This document shows, one piece after another, positions 56,668-64,000 of a stretch of DNA of 64,000 bases. Location: the NCBI GenBank assembly GCA_023023105.1, contig CP083824.1, positions 2,728,001 to 2,792,000 on the forward strand, written 5' to 3'. Below the pieces are notes generated by a model. It made no database searches. It was given only the letters and a program-made list of their open reading frames with translations, and was not told the DNA's origin. This DNA is from Enterobacter ludwigii. Lineage in GTDB: Bacteria > Pseudomonadota > Gammaproteobacteria > Enterobacterales > Enterobacteriaceae. Both the position numbers and the translations under genes were made by a program. Every line of letters starts with the position of its first letter. The first letter of the stretch is position 1.

Positions 56668-56711
56668 TCAACTAAGGTTATAAGTTGAGCAATAAAAGAC
56701 GGGAAAAAGCG

Positions 56712-57695
56712 TTATACGGTACGCTTCGCTTTTTGCTTGTAACGGTCGAAAATCACCGCAGCCAGCAGGATCAGGCCACGAACCACGTACTGAGAGAACG
56801 GGGAAATATTCAGCAGGTTCATGGCGTTCTCTACCGTCCCTAAGATCAGGATACCGGCCACCACATATGAGATTTTTCCGATGCCGCCCTTCAGGGAAAC
56901 GCCCCCTAAAACGCAGGCCGAAATGACGATCAGCTCGTAACCGATAGAGGTCATGGGTTGGCCGCTGGTCATGCGTGATGCCAGAATAATGCCCGCGGCG
57001 GCAGAAACCAGCCCCGAGAGCACAAAGATAATAATCTTGGTTCGCACGACCGGCACCCCAGCCAGACGCGCCGCTTCTTCATTGCCACCAATCGCCAGCG
57101 TATTACGGCCAAAGGTGGTCCGGTTAAGCAGGAAGCCGAACAGGATCAGGCAGGCTACGGTCAGCCAGATAGGCGCAGGCAGACCGAGCCAGTTGGCGTA
57201 ACCCAGCGTAAAGAAGCGCTCGTCTTCAATCCCCACCGCTTTACCGTCGGAAATAATATAGGCCAGGCCTCGGACAATTTGCATTGTGGCAAGCGTGGTG
57301 ATCAGGGCATTTATCTTCAGACGCGCAATGACAAAACCGTTGACCAGACCGCTGATGACGCCCAGTAACAGACCGGCCAGGACGCCGATCCACAGGCTTT
57401 CAGTCATGTTGATCACCACTGCCGTGGTCACACCCGCGCAGGCAATAACGGACGCCACCGACAGGTCAAAATCGCCGGAGGCCAGGCAGAAGAGCATGCC
57501 GCAGGCCACCATCCCTGACATGGAAATGGCCAACCCCAGCCCTTTCATATTAATGAAAGTGGCAAAATTAGGAACAAAGATCGCACAGGCGAGGAACAGC
57601 GCGGCAAAGACCACCAGCATGCCGTACTGATCCCAGATGCGTCCAAAACTGAAAGCCGACTTCGGCACTCCGGATGTAGTAACAGAGGACATCAT
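56712..57695 (-). CDS. araH: L-arabinose ABC transporter permease
   Basis: A 327-residue permease, one residue shorter than E. coli AraH. About ten hydrophobic segments are visible, including YGMLVVFAALFLACAIFVP and the GKISYVVAGILILGTVENAM segment, and the sugar-permease signature IGGNEEAARLAGVPV (about 205-219). It forms the channel with AraG and accepts arabinose from AraF. Eleven bases follow the araG stop. Last gene of araFGH. Confidence 0.96.
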   Translation of the reverse strand: MMSSVTTSGVPKSAFSFGRIWDQYGMLVVFAALFLACAIFVPNFATFINMKGLGLAISMSGMVACGMLFCLASGDFDLSVASVIACAGVTTAVVINMTESLWIGVLAGLLLGVISGLVNGFVIARLKINALITTLATMQIVRGLAYIISDGKAVGIEDERFFTLGYANWLGLPAPIWLTVACLILFGFLLNRTTFGRNTLAIGGNEEAARLAGVPVVRTKIIIFVLSGLVSAAAGIILASRMTSGQPMTSIGYELIVISACVLGGVSLKGGIGKISYVVAGILILGTVENAMNLLNISPFSQYVVRGLILLAAVIFDRYKQKAKRTV

Positions 57696-57706
57696 TAACT
57701 CCTTAC

Positions 57707-59221
57707 TCAGGCGACAGCCTGGCTGACTTTAGGCATGGCGAGGTTCAACGCCTGTTGTTCATTCGCCTGTTCATGAAGTAATTCACTGGCAATTTCACCT
57801 TCACGCATCACGACAATGCGGTCGGCTACGCCAAGCACCTCCGGCAGATCGCTGGAGGCGAAGAGCACCGCCACGCCGCGTTTTGCCAGTTCATAGATCA
57901 CGTTATAAATTTCGTGTTTTGCCCCCACATCAATACCGCGCGTTGGCTCATCTAATAAAATGACCTTCATATCTTCCGACAGCCAGCGGCCTAAAATAGC
58001 CTTCTGCTGGTTTCCGCCGGAGAGATTCATGATCAGCTGTTCCGGGCCAGGCGTTTTGATATTCAGCGAACGAATATGGTGGTCGGCATTGCTCGACTCC
58101 CAGCTATCGTTAATCAGGCAACCGGCGCGGATAAACTTACGGCGGGCGGAAATATTGATGTTATCGCGCACCGAATGAACCGGAATAATCCCCTCCGCTT
58201 TACGGTCTTCCGGGCAGAGCATCATCCCCGCCCTGATCGCGTGGGCCGGTTTCTGAATATCTACCCGCTTGCCGTCAATGGAAACCTGACCTTCGGTAAT
58301 CCGGGTACCGCCGAATAACCCTTTCATCAACTCGCTGCGCCCCGCCCCCACCAGGCCAAACAGTCCGACGATTTCACCGCTGCGTACTGACAAGGAGATT
58401 GGCGTACGCACGCCTGGCGCTTTTACGCTATCCAGACGCAGGCGTTCAGGGCCATACTCGCGCGGCTGCCAGTGATAAATGTCACCCAACTCGCGGCCAA
58501 CCATCGCCTGAACAAGCTGGTCATGGTTAACCTGCTTCATGTCGGTAAAGGTGCGTACATAGCGTCCGTCTTTAAAGACGGTAATGGCATCACTCAGGGC
58601 GAATATCTCTTCCATACGGTGCGAAACGTACAAAATGGTGCGGCCTTCCTGACGCAATTCACGGATCACACGGAACAAATTTTCGATTTCACGCGCGGAG
58701 AGAGAACTGGTGGGTTCATCGAAGGCTATGATTCGGGCGTTACGCGCCAGCGCCTTAGCAATTTCAACCATCTGCCACTGACCAATAGAGAGATATTTCA
58801 GTGGCGTCTGAGGATCAACGTCCAGGCCAAGATGTTTAAGCTGCAGCCCCGCTTCATAATTAAGTAGCGAACGATTCACCACGCCGCTTGTATGCGGAAG
58901 CTGTCCTAAATAGATGTTTTCTGCCACGGTCATCTCAGGGATGAGGTGCAGTTCCTGATAAATAATGGCTACCCCGGCGTTGAGCGCCGCCGTGGTATCG
59001 GCAAACGCCACCTCGTCTCCGCGAATAGCCAGCGTGCCGGTCGTCGGCGTGTAGTTACCGCTGAGGATTTTCAACAGCGTGGATTTTCCCGCGCCGTTTT
59101 CGCCCATCAGGGCGTGAACCTGGCCGGCATAGCAGTCGAAACTGATATCGGTCAGCGCATTAACACCGGGGAAAGTTTTACCAATGCCGCGAAAAGAGAG
59201 ATACGGCTCAGACTGTTGCAT
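57707..59221 (-). CDS. araG: L-arabinose ABC transporter ATP-binding protein
   Basis: A 504-residue tandem ABC ATPase, the E. coli length. The N-terminal cassette has Walker [10 protein letters not shown] (about 39-47) and a Walker B in [10 protein letters not shown]. The C-terminal cassette has [15 protein letters not shown] and [12 protein letters not shown] but a degenerate Walker A ([13 protein letters not shown]), as usual for monosaccharide importers. It powers uptake through AraH. A stable hairpin lies in the 70-base gap after araF. Confidence 0.96.
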   Translation of the reverse strand: MQQSEPYLSFRGIGKTFPGVNALTDISFDCYAGQVHALMGENGAGKSTLLKILSGNYTPTTGTLAIRGDEVAFADTTAALNAGVAIIYQELHLIPEMTVAENIYLGQLPHTSGVVNRSLLNYEAGLQLKHLGLDVDPQTPLKYLSIGQWQMVEIAKALARNARIIAFDEPTSSLSAREIENLFRVIRELRQEGRTILYVSHRMEEIFALSDAITVFKDGRYVRTFTDMKQVNHDQLVQAMVGRELGDIYHWQPREYGPERLRLDSVKAPGVRTPISLSVRSGEIVGLFGLVGAGRSELMKGLFGGTRITEGQVSIDGKRVDIQKPAHAIRAGMMLCPEDRKAEGIIPVHSVRDNINISARRKFIRAGCLINDSWESSNADHHIRSLNIKTPGPEQLIMNLSGGNQQKAILGRWLSEDMKVILLDEPTRGIDVGAKHEIYNVIYELAKRGVAVLFASSDLPEVLGVADRIVVMREGEIASELLHEQANEQQALNLAMPKVSQAVA

Positions 59222-59255
59222 AACGTCTCCGTGATTCCAGTAGTGTGTACATCTG

Positions 59256-59277
59256 GCCCCTCACAGGAATGAGGGGC
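59256..59277 (-). promoter_or_regulatory. Intercistronic hairpin between araF and araG
   Basis: A perfect 8-bp GC-rich stem with a six-base loop (GCCCCTCA, CAGGAA, TGAGGGGC) in the gap between araF and araG, with no T run. Such hairpins protect upstream mRNA from 3' exonucleases, which would favour the abundant binding protein over the membrane and ATPase subunits. Confidence 0.65.
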
Positions 59278-59291
59278 ACAATCACAGCGAA

Positions 59292-60281
59292 TTACTTACC
59301 GCCCAATCCTTTTTTCGCCAGTTCCTCTTTGAAGTTATCGCGGGTGATCAGCACCACGTCAGTCACTTCGGTAAATTTCGGCGGTTCAGCCCCTTTGGTT
59401 ACCCAGTTGTAGAGCATCTCGCTGGATTTGTAGCCGTGAACGTCCGGGCTTGGCAGCAGAGAGCCATAGAAGCCAGTGGCCTGCGCTTTGGACAGCTCGC
59501 TGACTGCGTCAACGCCGTTGATGCCGATCCCGATCACGTCAGGCGCTTTGAAGCCCTGGCCTTCCGTCGCGCGTACTCCGCCCAGCACGGTATTGTCGTT
59601 CATCCCGACCACCAGCCAGTGTTTCACCTCCGGATGCTGAACCAGCATGGAGTTCGCGGCGTCGAAAGCACCCGGGATATCGTTGGATTTGGTGGGGACT
59701 TTGTAGATCTGTTTTTCCGGGAAGCCGGCTGCTTTCAGCGCGTCCATGGAACCGGAAGTACGGCGGCGAGCCGTGTCCAGTTCGTCCGCAGTAATGGCCA
59801 TCACAGCGGTTTCTTTCACATCCCAGCCACGTTTTTGCATCTCTTTATAAAGTTCCTGGCCCTGACGTTCACCGATTTTGGTCGCCGCCATCATCACCAG
59901 AGGGACGCTGTCCATCGGTTTGCCTTTGGCGTTAACGAACTGATCGTCAACCGCAATGACCTTCATGTCGTAACCACGCGCTTTCGCCGCGATTGCCGAT
60001 CCCAGTTTTGGATCGGGTGTGCAGATAACGAAACCTTTCGCACCGCTGGCCGCCAGGCTGTCGATGGCATTCAGGGTTTTTTCACCGTCAGGCACGGCGA
60101 TTTTAATCACTTCAAAACCTAAATCTTTTCCGGCTTTATCTGCGAATTTCCACTCAGTCTGGAACCAGGGTTCTTCGGGCTGTTTTACCAAAAAACCGAG
60201 TTTTAAATTCTCAGCGATAGCGGATTGTGACATAACGGCAGCCAGACCGATGGCCGCCAGCGCTTTAGTAAATTTGTGCAT
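59292..60281 (-). CDS. araF: L-arabinose-binding periplasmic protein
   Basis: A 329-residue binding protein, the E. coli length, with signal peptide MHKFTKALAAIGLAAVMSQSAIA and mature start ENLKLGFLVKQPEEPWFQTEW. It is a two-lobed periplasmic sugar-binding fold; ligand-contacting segments include KQPEEPWF, DDQFV and GMNDNTVLG. It delivers arabinose to AraGH with high affinity. The ATG at 60281 has GGAG seven bases upstream; seven further in-frame codons upstream are leader. Confidence 0.97.
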   Translation of the reverse strand: MHKFTKALAAIGLAAVMSQSAIAENLKLGFLVKQPEEPWFQTEWKFADKAGKDLGFEVIKIAVPDGEKTLNAIDSLAASGAKGFVICTPDPKLGSAIAAKARGYDMKVIAVDDQFVNAKGKPMDSVPLVMMAATKIGERQGQELYKEMQKRGWDVKETAVMAITADELDTARRRTSGSMDALKAAGFPEKQIYKVPTKSNDIPGAFDAANSMLVQHPEVKHWLVVGMNDNTVLGGVRATEGQGFKAPDVIGIGINGVDAVSELSKAQATGFYGSLLPSPDVHGYKSSEMLYNWVTKGAEPPKFTEVTDVVLITRDNFKEELAKKGLGGK

Positions 60282-61070
60282 GGTAAACTCCAGCTTTAGC
60301 ATTCTTTTCTGTAGGGAATATGTGCGTGCTTCTAATTTAATCGGACTTAAAACAAGGCATTAGCGCTTACCTCGTCATAAGCGTTATTGCTGGTGATAGT
60401 TTTAGCGGGAAATTAATCATCCATAAGAGAGCCCCATCACACCGCAGAATTACAGTAATTGCGTACATAAATTCAGCGAAAAATGACATAAAAAAGGCAG
60501 GATTTGTCAGACAAATGAAAGAGGGTTAAGCAGAATTATCCATAAGATTAGCTAAGAAATCCCTGACACCGTCCGCTGGGAAAAATGGCAACCAACGAAA
60601 AAAAAGATCAAACTGCGTTTCATCACAAATGCACGGGAACCACATCAGACTGTTATTCTGCAGAAATTGATTTAGCGCAATTTTTCCCGCGTATCATATA
60701 TTCGCAATGAATAATCCGTATTTCATTTTTTCTCAGAGCATTATTCCGACTTAATATTTACGGAAGAACATTAGCATGCGACAAATTAAAATAATAATTA
60801 ATTATCAATGACTTATACTATATTTGCTTTATGAAAATCCATTTGCAAATTTGTAGTATTTTAATTTTTGTAATGTATGGTAAAAATAAGGTGTTTAGGA
60901 GTTTTCTTACCCCGGAGACAAGGGTATGCTTATTTATATCGAACACAGGAAGTGAATTTTAGGTCGATTTTAGATACTGCGGAAATTGTATATCTGCGAG
61001 TTCTTCGTCAATGCCTGACGCTCAGGTTAAGCAGCGGACATCTCGTCCCACAGTCAATAAGGATATGAGT
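60282..61070. other. Long divergent regulatory region of araF and ftnB
   Basis: A 789-base region without a supported gene. The araF-proximal half holds AraC-type sites (60528-60566, weaker at 60474-60490) and a possible CRP half-match at 60426-60441 (AGAGA-N6-TCACA). From about 60700 to 60960 the DNA is markedly AT-rich, with runs of A and T that suggest H-NS binding and a promoter for ftnB. Confidence 0.7.
60528..60566. promoter_or_regulatory. AraC-type direct repeat upstream of araFGH
   Basis: Two half sites in direct repeat, 21 bases apart: AAGCAGAATTATCCATA (60528-60544) and TAGCTAAGAAATCCCTGA (60549-60566). They match the araI1 (TAGC-N7-TCCATA) and araI2 (TAGC-N7-ACCTGA) half sites of araBAD, including the 21-base period. 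The pair lies about 247 bases upstream of araF and reads in the plus direction, that is, away from araF. A weaker half site in the same orientation is at 60474-60490. Confidence 0.78.
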
Positions 61071-61574
61071 ATGGCTACCCCAACGATGATGCAAAAACTA
61101 AATGCGCAGATGAACCTTGAGTTCTATGCGTCCAATCTGCACCTTCACTTAAGTGCGTGGTGTGCTGAGAACAGTCTTACGGGTTCAGCAACATTCTTCC
61201 GTACTCAGGCACAAAGTAACGTCACGCACATGATGCGCGTCTTTAACTTCATGAAGGCCGTTGGCGCCAATCCTGTTGTTAAAGCCCTTGATACCATTAA
61301 CGATGACTACTCCTCCCTGGAAGAACTGTTCCAGAAAACGCTTGAAGAGTATGAGCAACGTTGCACCACTCTCAGTAAACTGGCCGATGAAGCCAAAGCG
61401 CAGCAAGACACTACCACCCTTAAATTCTTACGCGACATGGACAAAGAACAGCAGCAGGACGGCATGCTGCTGAAGATACTGGCGGATGAACTGCGCAATG
61501 CGCGACAGGCAGGGTTATGCCCGGAACAGACTGACCGTCACCTGCTCGACATTGTGACGGTGCAACATCACTGA
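61071..61574 (+). CDS. ftnB: Ferritin-like protein FtnB
   Basis: A 167-residue ferritin-like protein, the E. coli FtnB length (formerly YecI). Helix A carries Glu17 (NLEFYASN) and helix B His53 (NVTHMM), but the position of the ferroxidase Glu50 is Asn, and other diiron ligands are not clearly kept, as is also described for E. coli FtnB. A full iron-storage role is therefore doubtful; a role in iron-cluster repair under stress has been proposed for relatives. The ATG at 61071 has AAGGAT six bases upstream; longer in-frame extensions are leader. Confidence 0.92.
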   Translation: MATPTMMQKLNAQMNLEFYASNLHLHLSAWCAENSLTGSATFFRTQAQSNVTHMMRVFNFMKAVGANPVVKALDTINDDYSSLEELFQKTLEEYEQRCTTLSKLADEAKAQQDTTTLKFLRDMDKEQQQDGMLLKILADELRNARQAGLCPEQTDRHLLDIVTVQHH

Positions 61575-61582
61575 TCCCTTTT

Positions 61583-61613
61583 AACCTGCTCCCGTCCGGG
61601 CGCAGGTTTCCCT
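61583..61613 (+). terminator. Terminator downstream of ftnB
   Basis: A stem AACCTGC/GCAGGTT (61583-61589 and 61602-61608) with an inner CCC/GGG pair, followed by a short T/C-rich tract. It lies nine bases past the ftnB stop. Confidence 0.65.
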
Positions 61614-61686
61614 TCTCACCGCCAACCTTCTGCTTTTGCTGAAATTTAACAAATCAGATCTTGCTCCCAATGATTATCCACACAAC

Positions 61687-61717
61687 ATGTAATGATTTAT
61701 TTAATTACATAATCATT
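61687..61717. promoter_or_regulatory. Nested inverted repeats before the Dcu transporter gene
   Basis: Two overlapping inverted repeats: ATGTAAT (61687-61693) with ATTACAT (61704-61710), and AATGATT (61692-61698) with AATCATT (61711-61717). They end 15 bases before the gene start, so a bound regulator would block or shape the promoter. The regulator is not identified; the sequence is not a convincing FNR or CRP site. Confidence 0.5.
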
Positions 61718-61731
61718 GACGAGGGAGCATC

Positions 61732-63075
61732 ATGATCACCATCGAGTTTGTTGTCATTCTCCTCTGCCTGCTGACAGGTACACGTTTCGGCGGTATGGGG
61801 CTGGGGTTAATAAGCGGTATTGGGCTTTTTATTTTGTGTTTTGTTTTTGGGCTGCAACCTGGCAAGCCCCCGGTTGACGTCATGTTGACCATCCTCGCGG
61901 TGATTGGTTGTGCTGCTACTCTGCAGACCGCAGGCGGTCTCAATGTCATGATGCAATTTGCAGAGCGCCTTCTGCGTAAACACCCGCAGCACATCACACT
62001 TCTCGCCCCCTTTACCACCTGGATGCTGACTTTTCTGTGTGGTACCGGACATGTGGTCTACACCATGTTCCCGATCATTGCAGATATCGCCCTGAAAAAA
62101 GGGATCCGCCCGGAACGTCCAATGGCGGTAGCATCCGTGGCCTCGCAGATGGCGATTACGGCATCACCGGTTTCCGTTGCCGTTGTATCGCTGGTGTCCA
62201 TCCTGGGCGCTCAGCATGGAATTGGCCATGCGTGGGGCATCCTTGAAATACTTGCAGTGTCAGTTCCTGCTTCACTTTTCGGTGTAGCCATCGCTGCCCT
62301 GTGGAGTTTGCGGCGCGGGAAAGATCTGGCCGACGACATGGATTTTCAGGAGAAGCTTAAAGATCCAAAGCAGCGCGAGTTTATCTATGGCGGAACAGAG
62401 ACGTTAATGAATCAACGTTTTCCAAAACAAGCCTACTGGTCCACGTGGATTTTCTTTGCCGGTATTGCCGTAGTGGTGCTGCTGGGGGCATTCCCGGAAT
62501 TACGCCCCGCCTTTGAGCTGAAAGGCAAAATGACGGCGCTGTCGATGAACCTTGTCATTCAGATGATGATGTTAATTGCAGGCGCCGTAATGCTGATGGC
62601 CTGCAAGGTCAATGCCTCTGCTATTTCTAACGGTGCGGTATTCAAAGCCGGAATGGTGGCGATCTTCTCGGTGTTCGGCGTGGCGTGGATGAGTGATACC
62701 TTTTTCCAGGCGCATCTTGACGAGTTAAAACTGGCGCTGGAAGGCGTTGTGAAAAGCCACCCGTGGACGTATGCCATTGTACTGTTTCTGGTGTCGAAGC
62801 TGGTGAACAGCCAGGCCGCAGCGCTGACGGCCGTTGCGCCCATGGGCCTGATGTTGGGTATTGAGCCGAAAATGCTGATCGCCTTTTTCCCGGCGTCATA
62901 CGGGTATTTTGTCCTGCCGACCTATCCAAGTGATTTGGCCTGTATCGGTTTTGACCGTTCAGGCACGACCCGCATCGGCAAATTTATCATCAACCACAGC
63001 TTTATTCTGCCAGGGCTGATTGGTGTAAGTTGTGCGTGCGCGGCAAGCTACCTGCTGGTCCAGACGTTCTTCTGA
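61732..63075 (+). CDS. DcuB-type anaerobic C4-dicarboxylate transporter
   Basis: A 447-residue membrane protein of the DcuA/DcuB family, with about eleven hydrophobic segments. It is closer to DcuB than to DcuA: shared marks are LQPGKPPVDVML (about 43-54), LCGTGHVVYT (about 102-111), ASPVSVAVVSLVSILG (about 143-158) and LPTYPSDLACIGFDRSGTT near the C terminus. DcuB exchanges fumarate for succinate during fumarate respiration. E. coli dcuB is elsewhere on the chromosome, so this is either a relocated copy or a paralogue; no symbol is given. GAGGGAG precedes the ATG. Confidence 0.88.
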   Translation: MITIEFVVILLCLLTGTRFGGMGLGLISGIGLFILCFVFGLQPGKPPVDVMLTILAVIGCAATLQTAGGLNVMMQFAERLLRKHPQHITLLAPFTTWMLTFLCGTGHVVYTMFPIIADIALKKGIRPERPMAVASVASQMAITASPVSVAVVSLVSILGAQHGIGHAWGILEILAVSVPASLFGVAIAALWSLRRGKDLADDMDFQEKLKDPKQREFIYGGTETLMNQRFPKQAYWSTWIFFAGIAVVVLLGAFPELRPAFELKGKMTALSMNLVIQMMMLIAGAVMLMACKVNASAISNGAVFKAGMVAIFSVFGVAWMSDTFFQAHLDELKLALEGVVKSHPWTYAIVLFLVSKLVNSQAAALTAVAPMGLMLGIEPKMLIAFFPASYGYFVLPTYPSDLACIGFDRSGTTRIGKFIINHSFILPGLIGVSCACAASYLLVQTFF

Positions 63076-63085
63076 TGGCATTGAA

Positions 63086-63110
63086 GGGCGACAAATACTG
63101 TCGCCCATTT
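63086..63110. terminator. Terminator between the Dcu gene and yecJ
   Basis: A perfect 8-bp stem with a five-base loop (GGGCGACA, AATAC, TGTCGCCC) followed by ATTT on the plus side. It lies between convergent genes and can serve both, though the T tract is short. Confidence 0.7.
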
Positions 63111-63117
63111 CCACTCT

Positions 63118-63369
63118 TCAGTGAGACTCACTCTGCGGCGTGAATCGCAGCTCAATCAGCGCAATGGCTTTTTGGATGGCACGAAGCGTAACCGGATCAG
63201 CCGCTGCCGGATGACTGGCGAAATCAATGTTTTTCAGCTGAGTTGACATCTTCTCGCGCACTTCAACCGGCGCAATAACGTCCAGGACATCAAGAATTTG
63301 TTTGATAACCAGCTGACAGGCGACAACGTCAGAGACCAGTTCCTGATCGGCACTCAGGTTTTGAGACAT
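63118..63369 (-). CDS. yecJ: DUF2766 family protein YecJ
   Basis: An 83-residue protein, the E. coli YecJ length, starting [21 protein letters not shown] and ending RFTPQSESH. It appears helical and soluble, with one cysteine. Function unknown. The ATG at 63369 is preceded by GGAG; thirteen further in-frame codons upstream are not part of the family sequence. In E. coli yecJ follows ftnB directly; here the Dcu transporter gene lies between them. Confidence 0.88.
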   Translation of the reverse strand: MSQNLSADQELVSDVVACQLVIKQILDVLDVIAPVEVREKMSTQLKNIDFASHPAAADPVTLRAIQKAIALIELRFTPQSESH

Positions 63370-63600
63370 GGGGGCTTTCTCCTTATTTAAAGGCCGCCAT
63401 AGTAGCAAAACGCAGGCTCTTTTATCTCCCCTTCGTCACGTACAGGTACAAAAAAACCGCCAATATTAAATGTACCGGATGCGGATTACATTCAATTCCA
63501 TCCCGTTGCAAAGAGAGAGGGCAGATTGTCCGGCTATTCCAGGCATTGCAGCAAACATCTGCAGGTACGATAACGTATTTCCATCCATTCAGAGCGAACC

Positions 63601-63939
63601 ATGAAAAGAGTCATCGTAGCTGGCACGATCCTGCTGCTCGCGGGGTGTAGCATTAACCGCCAGGCTGAGGTCAGTAGTCTCGACGCGCCCAACGGCATAG
63701 TCCGCCTCGACTACGGCCAGGCGGCGCTACAAAATGCGTATTCTGATGAGTATGTGAATAACGGTACGGCGGCAAAAGCGTGTCAGAGCATGGGGTATGC
63801 CACCGCCTCTGCCTATGGCCAGCCCATCAAAACCTGCACGCTGATTAGCGGCTCTCTGTGTCTGAACGAGAGCGTGACTATCCAGTATAAATGTATGGGT
63901 TTTGCCGTTAACCCTAAGTCAAATAATCCGTGGTATTAA
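63601..63939 (+). CDS. yecR: YecR-type lipoprotein
   Basis: A 112-residue lipoprotein with a type II signal peptide: MKRVIVAGTILLLAGC, the lipobox LAGC placing the acylated cysteine at residue 16. The mature part starts SINRQAEVSSLDAPNG and contains four more cysteines (KACQSM, KTCTLI, GSLCLN, YKCMGF), likely in two disulfides. E. coli yecR belongs to the flagellar regulon; its function is unknown. No clear sigma-28 promoter was seen in the 231 bases upstream. A terminator hairpin follows. Confidence 0.88.
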   Translation: MKRVIVAGTILLLAGCSINRQAEVSSLDAPNGIVRLDYGQAALQNAYSDEYVNNGTAAKACQSMGYATASAYGQPIKTCTLISGSLCLNESVTIQYKCMGFAVNPKSNNPWY

Positions 63940-63944
63940 TCAGG

Positions 63945-63972
63945 ACTGCCAGTATTTGCTGGCAGTTTATTT
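63945..63972 (+). terminator. Terminator downstream of yecR
   Basis: An 8-bp stem (ACTGCCAG at 63945-63952 with CTGGCAGT at 63959-63966, loop TATTTG) followed by TTATTTC. It begins six bases past the yecR stop. Confidence 0.8.
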
Positions 63973-63984
63973 CATTACGAACAA

Positions 63985-64000
63985 AAATAATTCTCATTAA
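63985..64000. promoter_or_regulatory. Possible partial Fur box at the window edge
   Basis: The last bases, AAAATAATTCTCATTAA, resemble part of the 19-base Fur consensus GATAATGATAATCATTATC. In E. coli the next gene is ftnA, whose upstream region binds Fur at several places. The site is cut by the window end, so the call is tentative. Confidence 0.35.

Noticed and set aside
63547..63573. A sigma-28 promoter for yecR
   Set aside because: TACGATAA resembles the -10 element, but the -35 region (TGCAGCAA) matches the consensus at too few positions.

Overview
The window is a chromosomal segment of an enterobacterium. Gene order and protein sequences follow the Escherichia coli 41-43 minute region almost gene for gene, from holE/yobB/exoX to ftnB/yecJ/yecR. 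Several proteins differ enough from E. coli, and the accessory content is different enough, to suggest Enterobacter or a close relative (Lelliottia, Leclercia). That placement is inferred from remembered homologues, not from a search. No tRNA, rRNA, CRISPR array, prophage or insertion sequence was seen.

Layout. 1-4.4 kb: end of holE, yobB, exoX, ptrB, yebE. 4.4-12.8 kb: purT under a PurR box, then a sugar-acid and central-carbon block (eda, edd, zwf, hexR, pykA) with a GntR-type operator before edd and a HexR-type operator between zwf and hexR. 12.8-17.8 kb: lpxM, the cell-wall peptidase mepM, and the divergent zinc importer znuA / znuCB around a Zur box. 17.9-23.1 kb: ruvB, ruvA, ruvC, yebC, nudB, aspS. 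23.4-30.5 kb: yecD-yecE-yecN-cmoA-cmoB (tRNA wobble uridine modification), cutC, yecM, argS.

30.5-53.9 kb is the flagellar and chemotaxis region on the minus strand: flhDC (master regulator, with CRP and RcsAB sites), motAB-cheAW, then tar-tap-cheRBYZ, then flhBAE. In E. coli cheW is followed directly by tar. Here about 7 kb separates them: a five-gene archaic (Csu-type) chaperone-usher pilus operon and a divergent dicarboxylate/amino-acid symporter, with a CRP-type site between the two. A near-consensus sigma-28 promoter sits just upstream of tar, so the distal chemotaxis genes keep their own flagellar-class promoter. This is the main accessory feature of the window.

53.9-64 kb: uspC, trehalose synthesis (otsBA), high-affinity arabinose import (araFGH, with a 21-bp-spaced AraC-type direct repeat upstream), ftnB, a DcuB-type C4-dicarboxylate transporter placed between ftnB and yecJ, then yecJ and the lipoprotein gene yecR. 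The last bases resemble part of a Fur box, which would fit ftnA lying just beyond the window.

Most genes are ordinary core genes. The points worth a second look are the pilus/symporter insertion inside the chemotaxis locus, the altered cation-site motif in that symporter, the extra Dcu transporter with nested inverted repeats in its promoter region, and a set of well-formed operators and inverted repeats.
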